Source of the DNA: Allobosea psychrotolerans | GTDB lineage: Bacteria; Pseudomonadota; Alphaproteobacteria; Rhizobiales; Beijerinckiaceae | Assembly (NCBI RefSeq): GCF_002917105.1 | Contig: NZ_PQFZ01000017.1 | Span: 1 to 64,000, forward strand | Direction: 5' to 3' | DNA length: 64,000 nucleotides | In this document: positions 53,395-62,242 of the stretch, in pieces | Layout of the letters: each line of letters begins with the position of its first letter | How positions within the stretch are numbered: position 1 is the first letter of the stretch | Notes under the pieces: generated by a model | What the model was told of the DNA's origin: nothing | Database searches by the model: none | What the model saw: only the letters and a program-made list of their open reading frames with translations | Translations under genes and position numbers: made by a program

Positions 53395-54180
53395 ATGAGC
53401 AAATTCAAGGCGGTGGTGTTCGACTGGGCCGGCACCATGATCGACTTCGGCTCATTTGCGCCGATGGGCGCCTTTGTCGACACCTTCGCCAAATTCGGCG
53501 TCGCGGTGACGATCCCCGATGCCCGCAAGCCGATGGGCCTGCCCAAGCGCGCGCATATCGCCGCGATGCTGGCGGAACCCCATATCGCCGAAGGCTGGCG
53601 GGTCGCGCAGGGTGCGTTGCCCGATGAGGCCGCGATCGATGCCGTCTACAAGCTCTTCGTTCCCCTCAACGAGGAGGTCGTGAGCAATTACTGTACGCTG
53701 GTGCCCGGCGCGCTCGAAACCGCCAATCATATCCGCGCCAAGGGCATGAAGATCGGCTCGACCACGGGCTATACCCGCTCGATCATGCAGCGCGTGCTGC
53801 CGCTGGCCGCCGCGCAGGGCTACGCGCCCGACAATCTCGTCTGCGCCGACGATCTGCCGCTGGGACGGCCGACCGCGATCGGCATGTATAAATGCTTCCT
53901 CGATCTGATGGTCCATCCCGCCTCGGCCGTGATCAAGGTCGACGATACCGAGCCCGGCATTGCCGAGGGCGTCGAGGCGGGCTGCGTCACGGTCGGTTTG
54001 ACCCTGTCGGGGAATGAGGCCGGCCTGACGCCGGATGAACTCGCCGCGCTCTCGCCTGCGCAGCGTCAGGCGCTGCATGAACGTGTTGCCGCCAAGCTGA
54101 TCGCGGCCGGTGCGGACTATGTCATCGGCACCGTCGCCGAATTGCCGGCCCTGATCGACCGGTTGGAGGACGACCGCTGA
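53395..54180 (+). CDS. phnX: Phosphonoacetaldehyde hydrolase (phosphonatase)
   Basis: The product has 261 residues of the HAD superfamily. FDWAGTMIDFGS carries the nucleophile Asp10; Lys51 in PMGLPKRAHIAAML is the Schiff-base Lys of phosphonatases; the CADDLPLGRPTAIGMY and VIKVDDTEPGIAEG segments hold the rest of the phosphate and metal site. It splits phosphonoacetaldehyde to acetaldehyde and phosphate. Upstream genes would supply the substrate. Confidence 0.96.
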   Translation: MSKFKAVVFDWAGTMIDFGSFAPMGAFVDTFAKFGVAVTIPDARKPMGLPKRAHIAAMLAEPHIAEGWRVAQGALPDEAAIDAVYKLFVPLNEEVVSNYCTLVPGALETANHIRAKGMKIGSTTGYTRSIMQRVLPLAAAQGYAPDNLVCADDLPLGRPTAIGMYKCFLDLMVHPASAVIKVDDTEPGIAEGVEAGCVTVGLTLSGNEAGLTPDELAALSPAQRQALHERVAAKLIAAGADYVIGTVAELPALIDRLEDDR

Positions 54181-54194
54181 GAGATGGCGACGGC

Positions 54195-55715
54195 ATGAAG
54201 CCCAACGTCCTCCTGATCACCGCCGACCAATGGCGCGGCGACTGCCTCTCGGCCATTGGCCATCCTTGCGTGCGGACGCCGAATATCGACGCGCTGGCAG
54301 CCGAGGGCGTGCTGTTCGCGCGGCATTATGCCGGGGCCGCGCCCTGCTCGCCGGCGCGGGCGGCGCTCTATACCGGTCTTTACCAGATGAACCATCGCGT
54401 CTGCCGCAATGGCTCGCCATTGGACGATCGCTTCGACAACCTCGCCAGGCTTGGCCGGCGGGCCGGCTATGACCCGACGCTGTTCGGCTACACCGATGTC
54501 TCACTCGATCCCCGGACCCTGCCGCCGAGCGATCCGCATCTGACGACCTATGAGGGCGTGCTGCCGGGCTTTTCCGTGCGTGAATTGCTGCCCGAGCACG
54601 AAAAGCCCTGGCTGTCCTGGCTCCGCTCGCGTGGACACGAGAGGGCGACCGATCGTGATGTGCATGCGCCGGCAGGGCAGGGAGCCGAGGTCGGCAACGC
54701 GCCCCCAGCCTATGGCCGGGACGAAACCCAGACCGCCTATCTGACCGATGCCTTCCTGCGCTGGCGCTCCGAGCAGGATCGGCCCTGGTTTGCGCATCTC
54801 TCCTTCTTGAGGCCGCATCCGCCCTTCGTCGTGCCAGCGCCCTACAACACGATGTTCACCGCGCAGGACGGGCCGGATTTCGTCCGTGCGCCCGACCGCG
54901 CAGCCGAGGCGGCGCTTCACCCTTATCTTGCCTTCCAGATCGCGCAGAACACGCAATCCGGGTTCGTTCGGGGCGCGAGCGGGCGCGTCCAGGACTGGAG
55001 CGCCGGGGAGCTCGCCACACTGCGCGCCGTCTATTTCGGCATGATCGCCGAGGTCGACGCCCAGCTCGGCCGGATCTTCACCGCGCTTCGCGACAATGGC
55101 GAATGGCAGAACACCGTCATCATCTTCTGCTCCGACCATGGCGAGATGGCCGGCGACCATTGGCTGCTCGGCAAGGGCGGCTTCTTCGAAGGCAGCTATC
55201 ATATCCCGCTGGTGATCCGCGATCCGGCCCAGTCCGCGCATGCCGGCCGCAGGATCGAGCAGTTCACCTCGGCTGCCGACATCATGCCGACGCTGGCCGA
55301 GCGGCTCGATCAAGCGCCCTTGAACCATCAGGATGGGCGCTCGCTGCTGCCGTTCCTGGCGGGGCGGGCGCCGGCTTCCTGGCGTGACGCTGCTTTCTGG
55401 GAGTTCGATTTCCGCGACATCGAGACCGGTGTGGCGGAGCGCCATTTCGGCCTCGGCTCCAACGCCTGCAACCTCTCCGTCATTCGCGACGAGGCCTATA
55501 AATACGTCCATTTCGCCGGCTTGCCGCCGCTGCTTTTCGACCTGAAGAGCGATCCTGCCGAGACGCGCGATCTCGCATCCGACCCGGCCCATCTCGCGGT
55601 CAGGCTGCATTATGCGGAGGAGCTGCTCGCGCTGAGGGCGCGGCATCTCGACCAGACGCTGGCCTATACGCATCTCTCCGATCGCGGTCCGCTCGTGAAA
55701 CCCGTCGACGTCTGA
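54195..55715 (+). CDS. Phosphonate monoester hydrolase/sulfatase-family enzyme
   Basis: The product has 506 residues. The sulfatase signature CSPAR at residue 51 supplies the formylglycine nucleophile, and IIFCSDHGEMAGDHWLLGK gives metal ligands. The start NVLLITADQWRGD, the TGLYQMNHR segment after the signature and YKYVHFAGLPPLLFDL near the end match phosphonate monoester hydrolases of Rhizobium and Burkholderia (PehA/PMH). These release phosphonates and phosphates from monoesters. A partner anaerobic or aerobic sulfatase-maturing enzyme is not in the window. It follows phnX by 14 bases. Confidence 0.9.
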   Translation: MKPNVLLITADQWRGDCLSAIGHPCVRTPNIDALAAEGVLFARHYAGAAPCSPARAALYTGLYQMNHRVCRNGSPLDDRFDNLARLGRRAGYDPTLFGYTDVSLDPRTLPPSDPHLTTYEGVLPGFSVRELLPEHEKPWLSWLRSRGHERATDRDVHAPAGQGAEVGNAPPAYGRDETQTAYLTDAFLRWRSEQDRPWFAHLSFLRPHPPFVVPAPYNTMFTAQDGPDFVRAPDRAAEAALHPYLAFQIAQNTQSGFVRGASGRVQDWSAGELATLRAVYFGMIAEVDAQLGRIFTALRDNGEWQNTVIIFCSDHGEMAGDHWLLGKGGFFEGSYHIPLVIRDPAQSAHAGRRIEQFTSAADIMPTLAERLDQAPLNHQDGRSLLPFLAGRAPASWRDAAFWEFDFRDIETGVAERHFGLGSNACNLSVIRDEAYKYVHFAGLPPLLFDLKSDPAETRDLASDPAHLAVRLHYAEELLALRARHLDQTLAYTHLSDRGPLVKPVDV

Positions 55716-55908
55716 AGCCCGGGCGCGCCGTCGCCGGCTTGTCGCAATCGCGCGGCATGCCCATGGCCCGAGAAGCTGGACCCATAAAATTCGACCTGTG
55801 GCTCTAATCTTGCTTGCCGCTCCCCCATAACAATCCAGGGGCGCGCCGGCTCGAAGCCGGCTTCCGATCAGAAGCAGACGCAGCGCAACGCAATCACAGG
55901 GGATCACG

Positions 55909-57069
55909 ATGTCCAAGACGCCTGGAACGTCCAAAAAGCCTGGAACCGCCTTCGCCCGCCGTGACGTCCTCAAGCTCGCCGCCAAGTTCGCCACCATGGC
56001 CGGCGTCGCCATGCCGGCGCTGATCAGCCGCGGCGCTCTCGCCTCCTCGGGCGAGATCAACATCATGATGTGGTCGGACTATCTGCCGGAGAGCTTCGTC
56101 AAGGGCTTCACCGAGAAGACCGGCATCAAGGTCAATTTCACCGGCATCGGCTCGAATGACGACATCCTCAACAAGATGAAGGCTTCGAACGGGCAGGGCT
56201 TCGACATCGTCACCCCGACGGTGAACCGCAGCCCGCTCTGGAAGGATCTCGGCCTCTTGATGCCCTTCGACATGAAGAAGGTCGCGATCGCCAAGGTGAA
56301 CCCGGCCATGGCGCTGGGCGAGACGCACTGGAACTTCGCCGGCAAGGGCAGCCATTGGCTGCCGCATATCTGGGGCACCGAGGGTGTCGCCTGGCGCACC
56401 GACAAGTTCACGCCCGCCGGCCCCGCGCCGAGCTATTACGACGTCTGGGACGACGCCAATGCCGGTAAGACGATGGGGCGCGGCCATTCGATGATCCTCG
56501 GCCTCGGTCTGGGCATGGAGCGGCGCGGCGAACTGGCGCCGGGCTCGGTCTGGGAGGCCTACAAGACGCCCGAGAAGATGACGGAGGTCTGGACCAAGCT
56601 GACCGAGGTCGCGATCAAGAAGAAGAAGAACATCAAGCTGGTCTGGAACGATGCCGACGCCCAGAAGAACGGCCTGCTCAACGAGGGCGTCATCGTCGGC
56701 CAGACCTGGGACGGCCCGCCGATCGCGCTCAAGACCGCCGGTGAGCCGGTGATGTACCGCGCGCCGGTCGAGGGCGCGATGGCCTGGGTCGACGGCCTTT
56801 CCCTGCCGATCGGCGCCAAGAACATCGATCAGATCTACGCCTTCATCGACGCCTGCTACGATGCCAAGCTCGCAGGCGAGGCGATCAAGACCCATGGCTA
56901 CAACTCGCCGGTCATCGGCGCCGACAAGTTCGGCGGCGAGGTCTACGCCAAGAACTTCGCCGACGCCTATCCCGGCGACTCGCTGGCCAAGCTGAACCCC
57001 TGGCCGGCCGAGGCGCCCTGGTATGCGTCCAAGCGCTCGGAATTCACCAACAAGTTCATGAGCGCCTGA
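55909..57069 (+). CDS. PotD-like ABC transporter substrate-binding protein, Tat signal
   Basis: The product has 386 residues. FARRDVLKLAAKFATMAG is a twin-arginine signal. INIMMWSDYLPESFVKGFTE is typical of the PotD/PotF and 2-aminoethylphosphonate-binding subgroup. In this cluster the ligand is probably an aminoalkylphosphonate or ester. The region 55716-55908 upstream has no other gene, and GGGGATC precedes the start. Confidence 0.9.
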   Translation: MSKTPGTSKKPGTAFARRDVLKLAAKFATMAGVAMPALISRGALASSGEINIMMWSDYLPESFVKGFTEKTGIKVNFTGIGSNDDILNKMKASNGQGFDIVTPTVNRSPLWKDLGLLMPFDMKKVAIAKVNPAMALGETHWNFAGKGSHWLPHIWGTEGVAWRTDKFTPAGPAPSYYDVWDDANAGKTMGRGHSMILGLGLGMERRGELAPGSVWEAYKTPEKMTEVWTKLTEVAIKKKKNIKLVWNDADAQKNGLLNEGVIVGQTWDGPPIALKTAGEPVMYRAPVEGAMAWVDGLSLPIGAKNIDQIYAFIDACYDAKLAGEAIKTHGYNSPVIGADKFGGEVYAKNFADAYPGDSLAKLNPWPAEAPWYASKRSEFTNKFMSA

Positions 57070-57105
57070 GGCCTGTCACGCGGGCACTTCCTTTGCCACC
57101 GCCGC

Positions 57106-57201
57106 GCCGTCATCCCGGCCGGAGCGCCGGGATCCATTCCAGAACAGTTCAGGAATGGATCCCGGATCGGCGCGGCTTCGCCGCTTGTCCGGGATGACGG
57201 C
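57106..57201. repeat. Inverted repeat with GCCGTCATCCCGG arms
   Basis: The ends CGTCATCCCGG/CCGGGATGACG pair, and inside GGATCCATTCC pairs with GGAATGGATCC; a side hairpin GCGGCTTCGCCGC also forms. It separates the binding-protein gene from the ATPase gene, as the cloverleaf repeat does in the peptide importer. Confidence 0.8.
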
Positions 57202-57274
57202 GCGGTGAAACAGCGGTGATTGTGCCAGGCGAATAGGCCGCTCCGTCCACAGCCCCCTCCGATCCAGGACCAGC

Positions 57275-58372
57275 ATGAACACCAGGGACGTCGTCCTCGA
57301 GCACGTATCGATCCGCTTCGGAAACTACAGGGCCGTCGAGAACGCCCATCTCTCGATCAGGGGCGGCGAGTTCTTTTCGTTCCTGGGGCCGTCGGGCTGC
57401 GGCAAGACCACCTTGCTGCGCTGCATCTCGGGCTTCGTCCAGCCGAGCGAGGGCCGCGTGCTGATCGGCGGCAAGGATATGAGGAATGTCGGTCCCAACA
57501 AGCGGCCGACCGCGCTGATCTTCCAGAATCTCGCGCTTTTTCCGCTGCTCTCGGTCGCCGAGAACATCGCCTTTCCGCTCGAGGTGCGTGGCGTCGGGCG
57601 TAAAGAACGCCGCAAGCGCGCCGACGAATTGCTCGAGATGATCGCGCTGCCCGGCACCGGCGACAAGAAGGTGCACGAGCTCTCGGGCGGACAGCGGCAG
57701 CGCGTCGCGATCGCCCGCGCGCTCGCAGCCGAACCCGACATCCTGCTGCTCGACGAGCCGCTCTCGGCGCTCGACCTCAAGCTGCGCCAGCATATGCGCA
57801 CCGAATTGCGCGCCATCCAGCAGCGTGTCGGCCTGACCTTCATCTATATCACCCATGACCAGGGCGAGGCGCTGACCATGTCGGATCAGGTCGCGGTGAT
57901 GAATGCCGGCGTGGTCGAGCAGGTCGGCGATCCGCAGACGATCTACAACCGGCCCAAAACCCCCTTCGTCGCCTCCTTCGTGGGCGAGACCAATGCGATT
58001 CCCGGCGCCGTCATGAATCAGCAAGGCGCATTGGTGACGCTCGACACCGCGCTCGGTCCGCTCACCGGCCAGTCGGCAGGTGGGCGCGACTATCAGGCCG
58101 GCGAGCGTTGCACCTTGTTCGTCCGGCCCGAGCAACTCGCTCTTGCCGACGCGCCCCCTGCGACGAACGCGATCGCCGCCAGGCGCGTTAACGAGGAGTT
58201 CGAAGGCTCGATCCGCACGCTCTTCCTCAACGCCAACGGGGTCGATCTGCGGCTTTACCGCATGAATGCCGATGCCTCCGGCCCGGCGCTCGCGGCTGAC
58301 GGCACGGCCAGCATCTGGTTTCGCCCGGAGCATGCGACCGTTCTTCCCGCCGATCCGTCGCGGAGCGGCTGA
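57275..58372 (+). CDS. PotA-like ABC transporter ATP-binding protein
   Basis: The product has 365 residues with Walker A GPSGCGKTT, signature LSGGQRQRVAIARAL and Walker B LLLDEPLSALDLKLR, then a TOBE domain from about residue 280 (LFVRPEQLAL). It powers the two permeases encoded downstream. The permease gene starts four bases after its stop. Confidence 0.93.
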   Translation: MNTRDVVLEHVSIRFGNYRAVENAHLSIRGGEFFSFLGPSGCGKTTLLRCISGFVQPSEGRVLIGGKDMRNVGPNKRPTALIFQNLALFPLLSVAENIAFPLEVRGVGRKERRKRADELLEMIALPGTGDKKVHELSGGQRQRVAIARALAAEPDILLLDEPLSALDLKLRQHMRTELRAIQQRVGLTFIYITHDQGEALTMSDQVAVMNAGVVEQVGDPQTIYNRPKTPFVASFVGETNAIPGAVMNQQGALVTLDTALGPLTGQSAGGRDYQAGERCTLFVRPEQLALADAPPATNAIAARRVNEEFEGSIRTLFLNANGVDLRLYRMNADASGPALAADGTASIWFRPEHATVLPADPSRSG

Positions 58373-58376
58373 GGCC

Positions 58377-59297
58377 ATGGCAGCGCTTCGTCAACTCTGG
58401 AGCACCATCGCCGACCGGCACGGCCTGGGCGTCGCGGTCTTCATCGGCGTCGCGGTGCTGTTCTGGGTGCTGGTCCTGATCGTGCTGCCGCAGCTGGCGA
58501 TGTTCGACGTTTCGCTGCGCCACAACCTGCCGCGCCCCGAGATCGGCGGGCCGGCCGATGTCTACACCTTGAAGAACTACAGCTATTTCCTGTTCGGCAA
58601 CGGCGCGCTGAACACGCTCGACATCGGCGTGCTGGTCAAGACCTTGATCGCTGCCGTCATCGTCACCCTGCTCGACATCGTCATCTGCTACCCGATCGCC
58701 TTCATCCTCGCCCATTCCGCCACCGGCGTCGCGGCGCGGATGATGGTCATCGGCCTGATCGTGCCCTTCTGGATCAACGATATCCTGCGCGCCTTCGCCT
58801 TCCGCATCCTGTTCGGCGCGACAGGCGTCATCAACGGCATCGGCCAGGCGCTGGGCCTGTGGTCGAGCCCGATCGACTTCATCCGCGCCGATGTTGCGCT
58901 CTATGCCGGGCTTGCCTATACCTACACCCTGCTGATGGTGTTCTCGATCTACAACGCGGTCGAGACGCTCGATCGCAACCAGATCGAGGCGGCGCGCGAC
59001 ATGGGCGCGAGCTGGTGGCGGGTGCATTGGCGCGTGGTGCTTCCGGTCGCCAAGCCCGGCATCGCATCCGGTGCGACCATGGTCTTCATGCTGACGGCCG
59101 GCGCGCTCGCCGCCCCGCAGATCCTCGGTGGCCCGTCCAATCTCTGGTTCACCCAGATCATCTATCAATGGTTCAACGATGCCGGCGACTGGCAGCGCGG
59201 TTCCGCCTACGCCACCATCCTGCTCGTTGTCTGCCTCGCCTTCGTCTTCCTGATGATGCGCGTCTTCAAGGTCTCGATCGGAGCGATCGGGCGATGA
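58377..59297 (+). CDS. PotB-like ABC transporter permease
   Basis: The product has 306 residues with six membrane segments. The EAA loop reads EAARDMGASWWRVHWRVVLP. The start is at MAALRQLWSTIADR; the overlap with the next gene is four bases (ATGA). Confidence 0.92.
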   Translation: MAALRQLWSTIADRHGLGVAVFIGVAVLFWVLVLIVLPQLAMFDVSLRHNLPRPEIGGPADVYTLKNYSYFLFGNGALNTLDIGVLVKTLIAAVIVTLLDIVICYPIAFILAHSATGVAARMMVIGLIVPFWINDILRAFAFRILFGATGVINGIGQALGLWSSPIDFIRADVALYAGLAYTYTLLMVFSIYNAVETLDRNQIEAARDMGASWWRVHWRVVLPVAKPGIASGATMVFMLTAGALAAPQILGGPSNLWFTQIIYQWFNDAGDWQRGSAYATILLVVCLAFVFLMMRVFKVSIGAIGR

Positions 59298-60517
59298 CGA
59301 GAGGTTTGGGCGGCGGCCTCTTCGCATTCAGCTACGCGCTGTTGTTCTTCCTCTTCCTGTTCGGCCCGCTGATCATCATGGTGATCACGGCCTTCAACTC
59401 CTCCGCTTTTCCCCGGGTGGTGCCCTGGGAGTGCTTCACCACCGACTGGTTCGGCGTGCTGGTGCGCAATGAGCGCTTGATGAGCGGGCTGTGGACCAGC
59501 CTCGCGATCGGCGTCGCGGTGGTTGCGATCGCGGTGCCGTTCGGGCTGGCGGGCGCGCTTGCACTCGCCGATATCGGCCCGCGCCTGCGGGCCGGGCTCT
59601 ACGCCGTGCTGATCACGCCGATCCTGATCCCCGGCGTCGTGCTCGGCATCTCGACCATCGTCTTCTGGAGCTTCGTCGGGCGCGGGGTGGGCGCCAGTTA
59701 CGATACGGTCTTCTACAACGGCTTCTTCCTGACGCTGCTCGGGCAGGTCGCCTTCATCGCCTCCTATGCCATGCTGGTCCTCAACGCCCGGCTTCAGCGC
59801 TTCGATCCGACGCTGACGGAAGCCGCGCTCGATCTCGGCGCGACGCCGGGCCAGGCCTTCCGCAGGATCCTGCTGCCCTTCATGAAGCCGGCACTCGGCT
59901 CGGCCGCCTTCATCACCTTCCTGGCCTCGTTCGAGAACTACAACACCACCGTCTTCACCATCCTTTCCGGCAACACCTTCACCACGGCGCTGGCCTCGAA
60001 GGTCAGGCTCGGCACCGACCCTTCGCTCTCGGCGCTCGCCGTCATCATCATTGCGGTGACGCTGATCGGCGCGATGGTCAGCGAGGCCCATACCCGCCGC
60101 CAGGAGCTTCTGCGCAGCGGCAAGGCCGGCCAGTCCCGGTTTTACGCCAACCCGCTCTCGCGCCTGCTCACGCATCCCGGCGCGGTCCTGGTTCTGCTCC
60201 TTGGCGTGACGGGCTTCATCGCCTGGTCGGCAAGCCGCGTCGACGCGAATGTCTGCCGCGCCGCGATCCTGCAGGAGAAGCAGCAATTGCAGGAAAGGCT
60301 GATGCAGGAGCAGCGCAACCGCATCCAGCAGCAGGCCCCGGCGCAGCCGGCAACGCCGTCGCCCTCCAACAACCCGTCTCCCTTCGGCGGCGCCTTCAAT
60401 CCGAATTCGCTGGCGCCGCCGGTCCAGCCTGCACCTCCGGCCGCGCCGCCGCCGTCGAACAATCCTTCGCCTTTCGGTGGGGCCTTCAACCCGAATTCAC
60501 TTGCCCCCAAGCAATGA
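59294..60517 (+). CDS. PotC-like ABC transporter permease with long repeat-containing C-terminal tail
   Basis: The product has 407 residues; PotC homologues end near residue 265-280. After the six-segment permease (EAA loop EAALDLGATPGQAFRRILLP) comes an extra hydrophobic segment at about 297-316 (GAVLVLLLGVTGFIAWSA). A Gln/Glu-rich coiled-coil-like stretch follows (QEKQQLQERLMQEQRNRIQQ). The end is Pro-rich and contains two copies of PSNNPSPFGGAFNPNSLAP, separated by about 14 residues. If the permease core ends in the cytoplasm, the tail would lie in the periplasm. The function is unknown; the same stop codon and frame are consistent throughout. Confidence 0.88.
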   Translation: MTRGLGGGLFAFSYALLFFLFLFGPLIIMVITAFNSSAFPRVVPWECFTTDWFGVLVRNERLMSGLWTSLAIGVAVVAIAVPFGLAGALALADIGPRLRAGLYAVLITPILIPGVVLGISTIVFWSFVGRGVGASYDTVFYNGFFLTLLGQVAFIASYAMLVLNARLQRFDPTLTEAALDLGATPGQAFRRILLPFMKPALGSAAFITFLASFENYNTTVFTILSGNTFTTALASKVRLGTDPSLSALAVIIIAVTLIGAMVSEAHTRRQELLRSGKAGQSRFYANPLSRLLTHPGAVLVLLLGVTGFIAWSASRVDANVCRAAILQEKQQLQERLMQEQRNRIQQQAPAQPATPSPSNNPSPFGGAFNPNSLAPPVQPAPPAAPPPSNNPSPFGGAFNPNSLAPKQ

Positions 60518-60569
60518 CGGCGCGTTTCAGAGGACAGACAGCAAGATTTAGCGGCCATTTGAGACTTGA

Positions 60570-60688
60570 GCCCTCATCCTGAGGAGCCGCGAAGCGGCGT
60601 CTCGAAGGATGCTCCAGAAGGTTCTGGAGCCTCTGCAAGCATCCTTCGAGACGCCATTCCCTTGGGAATGGCTCCTCAGGATGAGGGC
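60570..60688. repeat. Cloverleaf-type palindromic repeat, copy 3
   Basis: It has the 18-bp outer arms and CGTCTCGAAGGATGC main stem of the family. Its side arms are GCCGC/GCGGC and CCATTCCC/GGGAATGG with a two-base loop. It lies after the last permease gene, between convergent genes. Confidence 0.88.
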
Positions 60689-60710
60689 TGAGGGGAAACT
60701 CAGGCAGTCT

Positions 60711-61946
60711 TTAGGGTTTGTTCAAGCTCGCCGCCGGGCGCGAAAAGCTCTGCCTGCCGTTCTTGAACCCCAGAACCGGTTCGGCGATCTCGGCGAGCGC
60801 GTCGGTGGCGCTACGCGAATCCAGTACGATCAGATCGGCCGGGTTGCCGAGCGCGATGCCGTAATCATCGAGCCGCATCAATCGCCCCGGCAGCGTCGTG
60901 ACGAGATCGATGCAAGCGCTGAACCCGTCCGGCCCGATCTGGGCGGTATTGGCGTAGAGATTTGCCATCCGCAGCAGCGAACAATCGCCGAAGGGCGTGA
61001 ACGGGTTCAGCACATTGTTGGTGGCGATCGAGCAGGTGACGCCATGGCTGAGCAGGCGATGGGCCGGGGCCAGCCCGCGCGGCACGTCATGCGTCGCTTC
61101 CCGACCCATCAGATAGAGATCGGTCGCCGGCAGGACGGTCACCGCGATGCCGGCCTCGGCCAGGCGTTCGGCCGTCCTTGCGAAGGCATCGGGCGGCAAC
61201 GCCGAGAGTTTCGTGACATGGCCGATGGCGACGCGGTTCCGGTAGCCGCGCCGCAGCGTCTGGCGACAGACCTCGTCGAGATGCATCCAGGACGGGTCGA
61301 GATCGAAATCGAGGTGGAAATCGAGATCGAGATCGAAGCGTTCGGCCAGGCAGAACAGCCGCTCGATCTGCAGATGCGGGTCGCTGTCGGTATAGGGGCA
61401 GCCGCCCAGCACATCCGCGCCGTCGCGCAGGGCCTCGACCAATAGCTCCTCCGTGCCGGGATCATTGATCAGCCCCTCCTGGGGGAAGACGCAGATCGAG
61501 AGGTCGAGCCCCCAGGCATAATCGCGCTTCAGCGCCTTGATCGCCTCGAAGCTGCGCAGGCCGGCGCGTGGATCGACCTCGACATGAGTACGCATCCGCG
61601 TCGTGCCCTTGGTGATCGCCTTCTCCAGCACCTGCGCGCCGCGCGCATGGACGTCCTCGACGGTGAAATCGCGCTTCATCGCGGAGACCGCGCTGATCGC
61701 CTCCTTCAGGCCGCCACGAATATGTCCGCAGCGGCCGAGCAGGCAGGCTTTGTCGAGATGGATATGGCTGTCGACGAAGCCCGGCAGCACCGCACGGCCG
61801 TCGACGACGATCTCGGGAGCGTCCGCGACGATCCGCGGCGCGATGGCGGCGATGCGGCCTGAGCTGACGCCGATATCGACCAGGCCGTCATGGCCGCCGA
61901 GATTGGCCTGGCGGAAGATCAGATCGAAGGCGCTGTCGCTGGGCAT
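60711..61946 (-). CDS. Cytosine deaminase-like metal-dependent amidohydrolase
   Basis: The product has about 411 residues. VLPGFVDSHIHLDKACLL carries the HxH metal pair of the cytosine deaminase group; the next metal His is in DLDFHLDFDLD and another in IGHVTKLSAL, and the late Asp region reads CSIATNNVLNPF, where typical deaminases have SDN: Asn follows Thr here. Thus the last metal Asp may be absent or shifted. The start at 61946 (MPSDSAFDLIFRQ) is chosen for family length. Longer starts at 61999 and upstream exist. Substrate unknown; probably a cyclic amide or pyrimidine. Confidence 0.82.
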   Translation of the reverse strand: MPSDSAFDLIFRQANLGGHDGLVDIGVSSGRIAAIAPRIVADAPEIVVDGRAVLPGFVDSHIHLDKACLLGRCGHIRGGLKEAISAVSAMKRDFTVEDVHARGAQVLEKAITKGTTRMRTHVEVDPRAGLRSFEAIKALKRDYAWGLDLSICVFPQEGLINDPGTEELLVEALRDGADVLGGCPYTDSDPHLQIERLFCLAERFDLDLDFHLDFDLDPSWMHLDEVCRQTLRRGYRNRVAIGHVTKLSALPPDAFARTAERLAEAGIAVTVLPATDLYLMGREATHDVPRGLAPAHRLLSHGVTCSIATNNVLNPFTPFGDCSLLRMANLYANTAQIGPDGFSACIDLVTTLPGRLMRLDDYGIALGNPADLIVLDSRSATDALAEIAEPVLGFKNGRQSFSRPAASLNKP

Positions 61947-62217
61947 CGGTCTCGGCCTATCGGGAAAGGCGGTCACGCGATCGGCCGCTCCGGCCCTCAT
62001 GCTGGAAAACAGCATGACGGCTCCGAATGGCTCTGACCACAGTTGAAATGCCGACTGCAGTTTATGTGCCGCGGCGCGTCGGGGACCGAGTCTGCGCAGC
62101 CTGCGCCGGGACAAAGCCGAAAGCCATGGCCGGCGAAAAACATGGCCGAGACAAGTGCCTTCCAACGCGGTCCCCGATTCAAGCGACTCGCCTTCGCGTG
62201 GAGCACGTTCTATATAA

Positions 62218-62232
62218 GAACAAAGAGAGAAC
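62218..62232 (+). promoter_or_regulatory. LexA box upstream of imuA
   Basis: GAAC, seven bases, GAAC: the alphaproteobacterial SOS box, 11 bases before the imuA start. LexA would repress imuA-imuB until DNA damage. Confidence 0.85.
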
Positions 62233-62242
62233 AATCGCTGCG

